Source of the DNA: JARRKC01 sp963723965
GTDB lineage: Bacteria > Acidobacteriota > UBA6911 > RPQK01 > JAPXNP01
Assembly: GCA_963723965.1 (NCBI GenBank)
Contig: CAVRSV010000001.1
Coordinates: 372,001-436,000, forward strand
Direction of reading: 5' to 3'
Length of the DNA stretch: 64,000 bases
Shown here: positions 44,357-53,400 of the stretch, in pieces
Layout of the letters: each line of letters opens with the position of its first letter
How positions within the stretch are numbered: the stretch's first letter is position 1
Notes under the pieces: model-generated
Told to the model about the DNA's origin: nothing
The model's input: the letters and a program-made list of their open reading frames with translations, nothing else
Database searches by the model: none
Position numbers and translations under genes: made by a program

Positions 44357-44784
44357 GGGCGTGTTGCCCAAAGGGCGGCGGCCTCCGATCGGTGTGCGCC
44401 CACTGGAGAGAGGTCTCGGCAGCCTGATCTCACGCAAAGGCGCCAAGTACGCCACGCCGCAAAAAGATTCTTTGTGGCTGGCGGCTTTGCGTCCTTCTTT
44501 GCGCCGTTGCGTGGAACCAACCCGCCGTGCATTCGCCTGCCTGCCAGCGTCCGATCCGACACAGCCCTTGCCATTCGGACAACCCGCCTTCCTCGCCCTT
44601 CGGCGTTGGGCCCTCGCTGTTCGGCTTGGAGAACGGGAGGGCGGGAGCGCGGGAGGACGGGATGCCGCTCCGTATTTCAGAACCCGAACGAAGTGAGGCG
44701 CCCCGCGCCGGGCCCGGAGAACGGGAGGACGGGTCTCGCGAGGGAGTGTGGGAACCGCGTCAGAGCGATTTGGGCAACACGCCC
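44357..44784. repeat. Noncoding, repeat-rich stretch bounded by a 16-bp inverted repeat
   Basis: GGGCGTGTTGCCCAAA (44357-44372) recurs exactly inverted at 44769-44784. Between them lies a long imperfect palindrome (about 44431-44513: CACGCAAAGGCGCC on the left, GGCGCAAAGAAGG... read from the right arm's complement). A direct repeat GGAGAACGGGAGGNCGGG also lies here (44628-44645 and 44716-44733). No credible gene: open frames here have no start signal or protein-like composition. The whole gap from recQ to glpF (44164-44873) holds only this. Confidence 0.6.
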
Positions 44785-44873
44785 CCGAAACCCGAAACCC
44801 TTTTCCTGGTCTCGCCCATCGACTATCGTATTCACACCCTGGGTTCGATGGACTCTCAACAGCGGGAGGGACA

Positions 44874-45623
44874 GTGGAAAGGTATCTCGCGGAAGTCGTG
44901 GGGACGATGATCCTGATCATTCTCGGTGACGGGGTGGTCGCCAACGTCAGCCTGAGGAAATCCAAGGCTCATGGTGGTGGGTGGATCGTGGTGGCGACCG
45001 GGTGGGGCATGGCCGTCGCCATGGCGGTGTATGCGGTCGGTCGCTTCAGCGGCGCCCACATCAATCCGGCCGTGACCGTCTCGCTGGCTACGATCGGAGC
45101 CTTCCCCTGGTCGGAGGTGCCGGGCTACGTGGCGTCTCAAGTGGTGGGAGCATTCCTGGGAGCGGCAATCGTCTGGATCGCTTTCTACCGCCACTGGGAG
45201 GAAACTCCCGATCCTGCGACCAAGCTGGGGGTCTTCTCCACGATTCCGGCCATCCGGAGTCCTCTGGCGAACCTGGCGACCGAGTTCATCGGGACCGCGG
45301 TGCTGATGTTTGGGATCCTGGCCCTCGGCGACCAGGCACAGATGCTCAGGCAGCCGGGTGATTTGGATCTGACCGTCGTTTACAGCGGGGCGGTCTACCC
45401 TCTGTTGGTGGGATTGCTCGTCTTCGCCATCGGCTTGTCGCTGGGTGGTCCGACGGGGTACGCCATCAACCCGGCACGGGACTTGGGACCACGTCTCGCC
45501 CATGCCTGTCTCCCCATTGCGGGAAAGGGCAGGTCCGACTGGGGCTACGCCTGGATTCCGATCGTCGGTCCGCTGGCCGGCGGGGTCCTGGGTGTGCTGC
45601 TCTACCGCTGGGTTGGTTTCTGA
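44874..45623 (+). CDS. glpF: Glycerol uptake facilitator (MIP family)
   Basis: 249 aa. Start GTG (44874) with GGGAGGG 3 bp upstream; the ORF extends further without a signal. Six helices with pore motifs SGAHINPAVTVSLA and GYAINPARDLGPRL. The D in NPARD, together with the adjacent glpK and glpD, points to a glycerol-conducting aquaglyceroporin. First gene of a glycerol operon; 11 bp before glpK. Confidence 0.95.
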   Translation: MERYLAEVVGTMILIILGDGVVANVSLRKSKAHGGGWIVVATGWGMAVAMAVYAVGRFSGAHINPAVTVSLATIGAFPWSEVPGYVASQVVGAFLGAAIVWIAFYRHWEETPDPATKLGVFSTIPAIRSPLANLATEFIGTAVLMFGILALGDQAQMLRQPGDLDLTVVYSGAVYPLLVGLLVFAIGLSLGGPTGYAINPARDLGPRLAHACLPIAGKGRSDWGYAWIPIVGPLAGGVLGVLLYRWVGF

Positions 45624-45634
45624 AGGAGAGCATT

Positions 45635-47137
45635 ATGGCCGATTACATTGGTGCCCTCGATCAGGGGACGACCAGCACGCGTTTCATGGTTTTCGACCGC
45701 GGCGGCAGCGAGATCGCACGATATCAGCTCGAGCACCGCCAGATCCTGCCTCGGCCAGGGTGGGTGGAGCACGACCCGGTGGAGATCGTCGAAAACTGTC
45801 GTGCCTGCATCGCCGGAGCCCTTGCAGAGGCCCGTCTTCGGCCCCGGGACCTGGTGGCGATCGGACTCACGAACCAGCGGGAGACGACCGTTTTGTGGGA
45901 CCCGCGGACGGGCCGGCCCTGGTACAACGCAATAGTCTGGCAAGACACCCGCACCGCCGCTCTGATCCACCAACTCGAGGAGAGGGGCGATGGCGATCTG
46001 GTCCGTTCGAGAACCGGCCTCCCGCCGGCGACGTACTTTGCCGGCGGCAAGATCCGCTGGCTGCTCGACCACGTCGACGGGCTGCGCCAGGCGGCCGCAC
46101 GGAGGGAGGTCTCCTTCGGAACGATCGACAGCTGGGTCCTCTGGAACTTGACGGGAGGCGTGGATGGGGGTGTCCACGCCACCGACGTCACGAATGCAAG
46201 CCGAACCATGCTCATGGACCTGCGCCTCCTCGAGTGGGACCCTGAGCTGTTGGCCCTGTTCGACATCCCGGAGGAGGTACTCCCCCGGATCGCGCCTTCG
46301 GTCCACGCCTTCGGCACGCTGAAGGGATTCGACGAGGAAGTCGTGATCGCCGGAATTCTCGGCGACCAGCAGGCGGCGACGGTCGGGCAGGTCTGCTTCG
46401 AGATCGGCCAGGCCAAGAACACCTACGGCACCGGCAACTTCATGTTGCTGAACGTGGGCCAGGAAGCAGTTGTCTCGGAGGCGGGTCTGCTGACGACCGT
46501 CTGCTATCAATTTGCAGGAGCCCCGCCCGTCTACGCCCTCGAGGGATCGATTGCGGTGACCGGCTCGGCCGTCCAGTGGCTTCGCGATCAAATCGGGCTC
46601 ATCCAGTCGGCGTCGGAAATCGAAGCGCTCGCCAACACCGTCGAGGACTCGGGGGGCGTCTATTTTGTCCCGGCCTTCTCCGGCCTCTTCGCGCCCTATT
46701 GGAGGTCGGACGCCCGGGGTGCCGTGGTGGGGCTCTCGCGCCACTCGAATCGCGGTCACCTGGCGCGGGCAACGCTCGAGGCGATCTGTTACCAGAGCCG
46801 GGACGTGCTGGAAGCGATGCAGTCCGATTCGGGAGTCGACCTGGAAATCATCAAAGTGGACGGGGGGGCGACGGTCAACGACACTCTCATGCAGCTCCAG
46901 GCGGACATTCTCGGCGTGCCGGTGGTGCGTCCTCAGGTCGCCGAGACCACCTCGCTCGGCGCCGCCTATGCGGCCGGCCTGCAGACCGGCTTCTGGAAGG
47001 GAACAAAGGAACTGGAGGGCAATTGGGCTGCCGATCGACGGTGGGACCCCTCCTGGTCGGAGGCACGGCGTGAGGAAGGATACCGGCAGTGGAAACGGGC
47101 GGTTGAGCGGACCCTGGGATGGGTCGAGCTGGGATGA
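45635..47137 (+). CDS. glpK: Glycerol kinase
   Basis: 500 aa, the usual length. FGGY-kinase signatures: YIGALDQGTTSTRFMVFD (phosphate 1), GLTNQRETTVLWD, WYNAIVWQDTR, GILGDQQAATVGQVCFE, NTYGTGNFMLLN and VDGGATVNDTLMQLQADILG. ATG preceded by AAGGAGAG. Converts glycerol to sn-glycerol 3-phosphate in the cytoplasm. Three bases separate it from glpD. No GlpR-type regulator lies next to the operon. Confidence 0.97.
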   Translation: MADYIGALDQGTTSTRFMVFDRGGSEIARYQLEHRQILPRPGWVEHDPVEIVENCRACIAGALAEARLRPRDLVAIGLTNQRETTVLWDPRTGRPWYNAIVWQDTRTAALIHQLEERGDGDLVRSRTGLPPATYFAGGKIRWLLDHVDGLRQAAARREVSFGTIDSWVLWNLTGGVDGGVHATDVTNASRTMLMDLRLLEWDPELLALFDIPEEVLPRIAPSVHAFGTLKGFDEEVVIAGILGDQQAATVGQVCFEIGQAKNTYGTGNFMLLNVGQEAVVSEAGLLTTVCYQFAGAPPVYALEGSIAVTGSAVQWLRDQIGLIQSASEIEALANTVEDSGGVYFVPAFSGLFAPYWRSDARGAVVGLSRHSNRGHLARATLEAICYQSRDVLEAMQSDSGVDLEIIKVDGGATVNDTLMQLQADILGVPVVRPQVAETTSLGAAYAAGLQTGFWKGTKELEGNWAADRRWDPSWSEARREEGYRQWKRAVERTLGWVELG

Positions 47138-47140
47138 TCG

Positions 47141-48709
47141 ATGGGCCCGCTGAACGGAAGGGATTCACTGATCGAGGAGCTCCGCACGCGCAAGCGGTTC
47201 GATCTGCTCATCATTGGCGGCGGTGCCACCGGCCTGGGGACGGCGGTCGAGGCCGCGTCGAGAGGCCTGTCCGTCGCCTTGGTCGAACGACGCGACTTCT
47301 GTCACGGCACATCGAGCCGCAGCACGAAGCTGGTGCATGGCGGAGTGCGATACCTTGCCCAGGCAAACCTCTCCCTGGTGTTCGAGGCTCTGCGTGAGCG
47401 CGGTCGCCTGCTGCGAAACGCTCCCCACCTTTGCCGCCGACTGCCGCTGATCGTTCCAGCCTATCGGAGGCGGGACGGCATCTATTACGCCGTCGGGCTC
47501 GGGATCTACGACCTCATGTCGGGATGGCACAGCCTGGGGAGAACCCGTCTCCTCTCCCCCGCCCAGGTCCAGAAGCGATTGCCTGCCGTCCGGTCCCGAG
47601 GGCTGCGGGGCGGAGTCCTCTTCTACGACGGACAGTTCGATGACGCGCGGCTGGGGATTGCACTCGCCCGCAAGGCTCGAGATCTGGGGGCGTTGCCGCT
47701 GAACTATGTTGCCGTCGAGGCTCTCCTGCTGGCGCAGACCCGGGTCGCGGGTGCCCGTCTCCGTGACGTGCTCAGTGGCGAATCCATGGAGGTCGAGGCC
47801 GACGTGACCGTCAACGCCACCGGCGAGGGCGCCGACGCGATCCGGAAGATGGCGGATGCCAGCGCCGCTCCCCGTCTCGTACTGAGCCGTGGCTCTCATA
47901 TCGTTCTTCCGGGAAACCTGCTTGGTGGTGACACGGCATTGCTGGTCCCCAAGACGGAGGACGGCCGGGTTCTGTTTGCGATTCCCTGGCAGGGGCGGAC
48001 CCTGGCGGGCACCACCGATGTTCCGGTCGAGACGGCCGAGGACGAGCCGGTGCCGTCGACAGCGGAGATCGATTTCATTCTGGAGCATTTGAACCGCTAC
48101 TTCGATCGGAAGGTCGACCGGACGGACATCCTGAGCGTGTTTGCCGGTCTTCGGCCCCTGGTGCGTCAGTCGGGCGGTGGCGCGGGCGACACGGCGGCCC
48201 TGTCCCGCGACCATACTCTCGAGGTCCTGCATGGCAATCTCGTCTCGATCATGGGCGGTAAATGGACGACGTATCGAAGGATGGCCGAGGACACCGTCGA
48301 CAGGGCCATCCGGATCGGCAGACTCCGAGCCGGCCCCTCGGTGACGGCGGACCTCGATCTTGGGGGAGCCGAGAGAGACGGGGCCCGCCCGTTCGCGGCC
48401 TACGGGGAGGACGCACCCGCACTGCAGGCCCTTGTCCACGAGTCTCCGGAACTGGGAGACTTGCTGCACCCGGCCCTCCCCTGCCGCAAGGTGGAAATCG
48501 TGTGGGCGGCCCGGCGGGAATGGGCCTGTCGGCTCGAGGACGCACTTGCGAGAAGAACCCGATGTCTGCTCCTCGATGCCAGAGCCAGCATGGAGGCGGC
48601 TCCGGAAGCGGCCCGGCTCATGGGGGAGACCCTGGGTCGCGATCAGGCCTGGAAGGACCGCCAGGTCAGCGAGTACCAGGCGCTGGCCCGAAAATACCTG
48701 CCCGACTGA
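47141..48709 (+). CDS. glpD: FAD-dependent glycerol-3-phosphate dehydrogenase
   Basis: 522 aa. FAD-binding DLLIIGGGATGLGTAVEAA; family motifs GTSSRSTKLVHGGVRYL, FYDGQFDDARL, NATGEGADAI, LFAIPWQGRTLAGTTD (in part) and SIMGGKWTTYRRMAEDTV. The C-terminal helical domain (ARREWACRLEDALARRTR) is complete. It oxidises glycerol 3-phosphate to DHAP at the membrane and reduces quinone. Third gene of glpFKD: uptake, phosphorylation and oxidation are all present. Confidence 0.96.
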   Translation: MGPLNGRDSLIEELRTRKRFDLLIIGGGATGLGTAVEAASRGLSVALVERRDFCHGTSSRSTKLVHGGVRYLAQANLSLVFEALRERGRLLRNAPHLCRRLPLIVPAYRRRDGIYYAVGLGIYDLMSGWHSLGRTRLLSPAQVQKRLPAVRSRGLRGGVLFYDGQFDDARLGIALARKARDLGALPLNYVAVEALLLAQTRVAGARLRDVLSGESMEVEADVTVNATGEGADAIRKMADASAAPRLVLSRGSHIVLPGNLLGGDTALLVPKTEDGRVLFAIPWQGRTLAGTTDVPVETAEDEPVPSTAEIDFILEHLNRYFDRKVDRTDILSVFAGLRPLVRQSGGGAGDTAALSRDHTLEVLHGNLVSIMGGKWTTYRRMAEDTVDRAIRIGRLRAGPSVTADLDLGGAERDGARPFAAYGEDAPALQALVHESPELGDLLHPALPCRKVEIVWAARREWACRLEDALARRTRCLLLDARASMEAAPEAARLMGETLGRDQAWKDRQVSEYQALARKYLPD

Positions 48710-48965
48710 CCGACCCATCCGCAGGATCCGGCCCGGTCCGATTCGTTCGGCCCTGCCCCACCGCCCTCGGGGTCGAGGACGACCGCACTAACCATAGTGG
48801 GTGGCCGTGCCGATATGGAAAGGCGGTGCCGTACCCGCTCTCGAACACTGTCCCTTCTCCGCGCGGGTCATCGGTAGGACGCGGAGGCTCCAGCCGCCCC
48901 GTTCCCCTCCGGTGGGGGCATGCGACGAAGACGCGGGCATCGAACCATCGAGCCCCTGACGCATC

Positions 48966-49382
48966 GGTGCCTATCGGATCGTCCGCCGTTTGGGAACTGG
49001 AGGCATGGGTGCGGTCTATCTGGCGGTACGAGAAGAGGCGTACTACGCCGAGGTGGCCATCAAGCTCCTGAAAGGGAATTCCGACCCGGACCTCCTGCAG
49101 CGCTTCCGCGGCGAGCGCCGGGCCGAAGACGACCAGGGTTCGGGCCCCCAGCGAGACCTGGCGCTGATCCAATCGACGCTGGGTGAGCATTTCGCCGCCC
49201 TCGGAGCGCACGCACCCGGAGGTCGCGACATGCTGAGAAGAGCGCGGACCTGGTACGAGAGGAGCCGTAGGGTCTGGTTGCGGCTTCAGGAACGCGGGAT
49301 CCTGCGCGAGGCCGATCAGGCGAACCTTGCCTCGGTCAACGAGGAGCTCGCCCGCCTCCGGGACCAGGCCGTCTCCCGCTGA
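48966..49382 (+). pseudogene. Ser/Thr protein kinase-TPR gene with its middle deleted
   Basis: The beginning AYRIVRRLGTGGMGAVYLAV...VAIKLLKGNSDPDLLQRFRGERR holds the glycine loop and the ATP-binding lysine of a Hanks-type kinase. At about 49123 it continues in frame with RDLALIQSTLGEHFAALG...LRRARTWYERSRRVWLRLQE, the end of a TPR-containing kinase. The catalytic loop, activation segment, membrane helix and most TPRs are missing: around 130 residues remain where relatives have 800-900. Kinases with this layout are frequent in Acidobacteriota. No start codon with a ribosome site is clear. Region 48710-48965 shows nothing else. Confidence 0.75.
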
Positions 49383-49501
49383 CAGCTGCGAATCCCGTCA
49401 TCGTCAATGGCGCCTCGTCCATCGTCAATCGAAAATCGAAAATCGCACATCGGGAATTCCCGGGTCTCGTTTGCGATAGGATCTTTCTTAGGAGGTAGCC
49501 C

Positions 49502-50500
49502 ATGAGAGCGCTTGTTTTACGGAAGACCCGTTTGCCCCTGGAACTCGAAGAACGTCCCAATCTCCAGCCGCAGGGGGGAGAGGCGATTGTCCGGCTCAAG
49601 ACCGCGGCTCTGAACCGGCGAGATTTCTGGATCGTACAGGATCGCTATCCCGGCATTCGCATGCCGGTCATCCTCGGCTCGGACGGAGCCGGCATCGTCA
49701 CGGAGGTGGGCGCCGACGTGGACCGCGACTGGGTCGGCAAGGAGGTCGTGATCAACCCCGGTCTCAACTGGGGCGACGATCCGTCCGCCCAGTCGGATGC
49801 CTTTCAGATCCTCGGATTGCCTCGAGATGGGACTCTGGCGGAGTCGATTGCGATTCCCGCGGCGCAACTGTATCCGAAGCCGGCGTTCCTGAGCTGGGAC
49901 GAGGCCGGCGCGCTGCCACTGGCCGGTTTGACTGCGTACAGGGCTCTTTTCGTGCAGGGCGGTCTCCAGGCCGGCGAAACGGTTCTGGTCTCCGGAATCG
50001 GCGGTGGAGTGGCCACGCTCGCGCTGCTTTTTGCGGTCGCGGCGGGTGCCCGAGCCTGGGCCACATCCTCGTCGGCAGACAAGCTGAAGCGGGCCACGGA
50101 ACTGGGTGCAGAGGGAGGTTTTCTCTATACCGACGAGCACTGGCTGGAGACGGCGAAAGAGCAGCAGTTCCGACCCGATCTGATCATCGATGGCGCCGGC
50201 GGCCCCGGCTTCGACCGGTTGATCGATGTGGTTCGGCCGGGAGGGCGCATCGTTAACTACGGAGCGACGGCCGGTCCCCTGGACGCGCTGAACCTGCGCA
50301 AGGTCTTCTGGAAGCAGCTTCACCTGATCGGTTCGACCATGGGGAGCCCGCGGGAATTCGAGCAGATGTTGGCGTTCGTCATCGAGCACGAAGTTCGGCC
50401 CGCCATTGATCGCGTCGTGCCCCTCGAACAGGGCAATGAAGCATTCTCCCGCATGGCCGAATCCACACAGTTCGGCAAGCTGGTACTGAAAATCGGCTAG
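49502..50500 (+). CDS. Zinc-independent alcohol dehydrogenase/quinone oxidoreductase (MDR)
   Basis: 332 aa, ATG preceded by AGGAGG. MDR fold: LKTAALNRRDFWIVQDRYPG, PVILGSDGAGIVTEVG, GTLAESIAIPAAQLYPKP, ALPLAGLTAYRAL, and cofactor motif VLVSGIGGGVATLALLFAVAAG (in part). Zinc-binding residues of alcohol dehydrogenases are absent. GRIVNYGATAGPLDALNLRKVFWKQLHLIGSTMGSP (in parts) is typical of the YhdH/QOR-like branch. NAD(P)H-dependent reductase of unknown substrate. Single gene. Confidence 0.9.
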   Translation: MRALVLRKTRLPLELEERPNLQPQGGEAIVRLKTAALNRRDFWIVQDRYPGIRMPVILGSDGAGIVTEVGADVDRDWVGKEVVINPGLNWGDDPSAQSDAFQILGLPRDGTLAESIAIPAAQLYPKPAFLSWDEAGALPLAGLTAYRALFVQGGLQAGETVLVSGIGGGVATLALLFAVAAGARAWATSSSADKLKRATELGAEGGFLYTDEHWLETAKEQQFRPDLIIDGAGGPGFDRLIDVVRPGGRIVNYGATAGPLDALNLRKVFWKQLHLIGSTMGSPREFEQMLAFVIEHEVRPAIDRVVPLEQGNEAFSRMAESTQFGKLVLKIG

Positions 50501-50652
50501 CTCCGCCGGGAGTCGGTGTTCAGTGCGATTTGCGCGGCCGGGACCGCTCGGCGACGTCCCGGTCGCGCGTCATTGTGTCTTTTCTGCTCGCAGCCTCTCG
50601 TTTACCATCAGAACCTGGAATTCGTCGATCCTACTTGGATGAGGAGGGAAGC

Positions 50653-51309
50653 ATGAGGAAGGGAACGGGTGCACTGGTGATGCTGGTATTGGCCTTGAGT
50701 CTCCCCTGCAGTCTGGCGGCAGAGGAGGCCGCAGACGGGCAGCTTGTGCCCCTGCCGGCGCCGCAGCGCTCCGGCGGGATGCCGCTCATGCAGGCTCTCG
50801 CTGCCCGGCACAGTTCCCGGGAATTCTCCGAAGAGCCACTGTCGTCGCAAACTCTCTCGGATCTCCTGTGGGCCGCCTTCGGTATCAACCGTCCCGAAAA
50901 GGGAGGCCGAACCGCACCGTCCCCCTACAACCGGCAGGAGATCACAATCTACGTCACGACGGCCGAAGGCTTCTACGTCTACGAGCCGAAGCCGCACGCC
51001 TTGCGTCGTCTGGGAACCGAGGACGTGCGGGCGCTCACCGGTACACAGGATTATGTCGGGAAGGCCCCGCTGAACCTCGTGTACGTGGCCGACCTGTCCC
51101 GGGTCCCCGACAGCGAAACTCCCCTGAACCTGATCTTCCTCGGAGCGAGCGCCGGCACCATCGCCCAGAATGTCTATCTGTTCTGCGCCTCAGCCGGCTT
51201 ATCCACCGTGGTGCGCGGGCTCATCGACCGGGAAAAGCTGGGCCAGGCCCTGGCCCTGGGAGTGGATAGGCGAATTACTCTGGCCCAAACCGTGGGGCGT
51301 CCCAAATAG
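50653..51309 (+). CDS. Exported SagB-type nitroreductase-fold protein
   Basis: 218 aa from MRKGTG with GAGGAGGGA upstream. Signal peptide ends near CSLAA. Body: PLMQALAARHSSREFSEEPL (FMN-binding start), LSDLLWAAFGINRPE, RTAPSPYNRQEITIYV, FLGASAGTIAQNVYLFCASAGLSTVVRG (in parts) and LGVDRRITLAQTVGRPK. SagB/nitroreductase proteins oxidise azolines or reduce nitro groups with FMN. Exported forms without a cyclase partner are common in soil bacteria and unexplained. Confidence 0.88.
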   Translation: MRKGTGALVMLVLALSLPCSLAAEEAADGQLVPLPAPQRSGGMPLMQALAARHSSREFSEEPLSSQTLSDLLWAAFGINRPEKGGRTAPSPYNRQEITIYVTTAEGFYVYEPKPHALRRLGTEDVRALTGTQDYVGKAPLNLVYVADLSRVPDSETPLNLIFLGASAGTIAQNVYLFCASAGLSTVVRGLIDREKLGQALALGVDRRITLAQTVGRPK

Positions 51310-51618
51310 GACATCCCTGCTTGTCCCAAGGCCCCGGTCTCGGCCGACGGCAGGGCTGAAGGGAGGCGCCGGGACCGTGCGCCGTAGGACCGGCGTGTCT
51401 TCTCTTTCTGGCAACGGCGCATCGGCCATCGGCCCGGCCGGGCAAACCACCAAGGCCTTGGCGTCTCGAACCAACTCGAAATCGGCCAACCGTGCCCTCC
51501 GGACGACCCGGAGGGGTATCCCACTCTGCGGCTGCGGATGGCACCAGGCAGTCTCTTCGGGGTATCCTGACTTTATCGTCTGAGTCTGCGTTCCATCGAT
51601 TCGAGCTGGAGGTTTCGT
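51310..51618. other. Intergenic region, nothing recognised
   Basis: Between the SagB-type gene and the glycine-zipper gene. Several open frames cross it but none has a start signal or natural composition. No hairpin with a U-tract or RNA gene was found. Confidence 0.4.
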
Positions 51619-52176
51619 ATGGAGGGGAGAATTCCATTCCTGGTAGCGTTGGTGTCAGTGCTCTCCGTGGCCACTCCTGTCTGGGGGGCGACGAGATTGC
51701 CCGAAGGGACCGTCGTGATCGCCCGCACCACGGAGAAGATCGACGTCAAGGATGCGGAAAGCGGTGACCGATATCGGGCGGTCATCGACGAAGATGTGCT
51801 GGTCGACGGCCGAGTCGTGATTCCCGCCGGTTCGGCGGCCGAGGTACGTCTCTACAAGGCCGACGATAAGGCCGACGATCTGGGCCTGCGCCTGTACAGT
51901 GTGACCGTCCGCCGACACTACACTCGGACCTCGAGCGACTTTGCCGAGGTCGCCCCGGAAAAGGGGGAAAAGCACACGGGAAGGAATACGGCCCTGGGCG
52001 CTGCGGTGGGGGGCGTGATCGGGGCCATCGCCGGAGGAAAGAAAGGGGCCTTGATCGGAGCCGGCGTCGGAGCCGGTTCGGGGCTGATCCTGTCCAATGT
52101 AAAGGGAGGTCGCTCCGAGGTGCCGGCCGAGACGCGCCTGAGTTTCAAGCTCAGCAAATCCGTGCGGATTCCGTAG
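51619..52176 (+). CDS. Secreted glycine-zipper (YMGG-like) protein
   Basis: 185 aa. ATG preceded by GGAGG. Signal peptide ends near PVWGA. Central beta-rich domain (LPEGTVVIARTTEKIDVKDA, GRVVIPAGSAAEVRLYKA) and a glycine zipper, TALGAAVGGVIGAIAGGKKG then GALIGAGVGAGSGLILSN, which may insert into a membrane. Proteins with this layout are frequent, uncharacterised exported proteins in Acidobacteriota. It stands 26 bp before dusB and may share its transcript. Confidence 0.8.
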   Translation: MEGRIPFLVALVSVLSVATPVWGATRLPEGTVVIARTTEKIDVKDAESGDRYRAVIDEDVLVDGRVVIPAGSAAEVRLYKADDKADDLGLRLYSVTVRRHYTRTSSDFAEVAPEKGEKHTGRNTALGAAVGGVIGAIAGGKKGALIGAGVGAGSGLILSNVKGGRSEVPAETRLSFKLSKSVRIP

Positions 52177-52202
52177 GGCCTTGCGGTGCGAGGGAGCCGT
52201 CC

Positions 52203-53225
52203 ATGAGAATTGGTCCCATCGAATTCGGTGAGCATCCCATCTTCCTTGCCCCGATGGAGGATGTCAGCGATCCGCCCTTTCGCATTCTCTGCAAGCGCTT
52301 CGGGGCCGATCTCCTTTACACCGAGTTCATCTCCTCCGGAGGGCTGGTTCACGAGGCGGAAGACTCGCTTCGAAAGCTGGAGTTCAGTCCGCAGGAGCGC
52401 CCGATTGCCATTCAGATCTTTGGCGGCGACCTCGAGCAGGTGCGCGAGGCGGCTCGTCGTGTGGAAGCCGCCGGCCCGGACATCATCGACATCAACTTCG
52501 GCTGTCCGGTCAAGAAGGTTGTGCGCCAGGATGCCGGCGCCGCCACCTTGCGCGACCCGCAGCGGATGCGGAACCTCACCGAGGCAGTCATCAAGGTGGC
52601 TCGTCGGCCCGTAACCGTCAAAACCCGACTCGGTTGGGACGACCGCTCGATCCGGATCCTCGAGATCGGCAGGATGCTCGAGGAGATCGGGGTCCAGGCG
52701 CTGGCCGTGCATGCGAGAACGCGAAGTCAAATGTACCGGGGGGAAGCCCAGTGGCCCTGGCTAAAGAGGCTCAAGCAGCAGGGGGGGCTGCAGATCCCGA
52801 TCATCGGGAATGGAGACGCGACCACACCGGAAAGGATCCGGGACATGTTCGCCGAGACCGGCGTGGATGCCGTCATGGTCGGCCGCGGTGCCATAGGGAA
52901 CCCCTGGATCTTCCGCGACGCTAAGGCCCTGATCGAGAACCGGGAGGTGCCGCCGCCGCCGACCTGGGAGGAGCGCTGCGCCCTGGCCGCCGAGCACCTC
53001 GAACTGAAATGTCGCTGGCTGGGTGATCGTCGCGGAGTCCTCGAAATGAGACGCATGTACGGCGGTTACCTCAAGGGACATCCGGGGAGTCAGCGCCTGA
53101 GGCAGAAGCTCATGCAGCAGACCGAGCCGGCGCCGGTTCTGGAACTGCTGCGGAATGCGGGCTCGAGCGATGACGAACCACGGGTCTCCATGACTGGCGC
53201 GCCGCAGCGCGTTTCGAGCCGCTGA
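52203..53225 (+). CDS. dusB: tRNA-dihydrouridine synthase (DusB type)
   Basis: 340 aa. FMN barrel motifs: IFLAPMEDVSDPPFRILCK, LLYTEFISSGGLVH, IAIQIFGGDLEQVREAA, DIIDINFGCPVKKVVRQDAG (catalytic Cys in NFGCP), TVKTRLGWDDRS, LAVHARTRSQMYRGEA, IIGNGDATTPERIRDMF, and VMVGRGAIGNPWIFRDA. Reduces a uridine in the tRNA D-loop using NADPH. The usual nifR3/fis partner is absent. The C-terminal tRNA-binding helices are complete. Confidence 0.95.
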   Translation: MRIGPIEFGEHPIFLAPMEDVSDPPFRILCKRFGADLLYTEFISSGGLVHEAEDSLRKLEFSPQERPIAIQIFGGDLEQVREAARRVEAAGPDIIDINFGCPVKKVVRQDAGAATLRDPQRMRNLTEAVIKVARRPVTVKTRLGWDDRSIRILEIGRMLEEIGVQALAVHARTRSQMYRGEAQWPWLKRLKQQGGLQIPIIGNGDATTPERIRDMFAETGVDAVMVGRGAIGNPWIFRDAKALIENREVPPPPTWEERCALAAEHLELKCRWLGDRRGVLEMRRMYGGYLKGHPGSQRLRQKLMQQTEPAPVLELLRNAGSSDDEPRVSMTGAPQRVSSR

Positions 53226-53400
53226 AGGCGGAGGGTCTTTGGATTCTCCGCTGGTACAATACTAACCTTGCTCTGGAAGGAAGGGGCCGGCTGAAACGCG
53301 GGACTTCGATGCAGGGGCGGTTGCACGCCCTCCATCCTCGAAGTCCTGTATGCTGAATTTGTCCCGTGTCCGAGGGATCCAAAGTGAGGTTCGAGTTACC

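Noticed and set aside
44284..44733. Several overlapping open frames before glpF
   Set aside because: They run through palindromic repeats, have no ribosome sites and an unnatural composition.
45635..48709. glpK/glpD as parts of an accessory island
   Set aside because: Codon use and order look ordinary; glpFKD is a common housekeeping operon.
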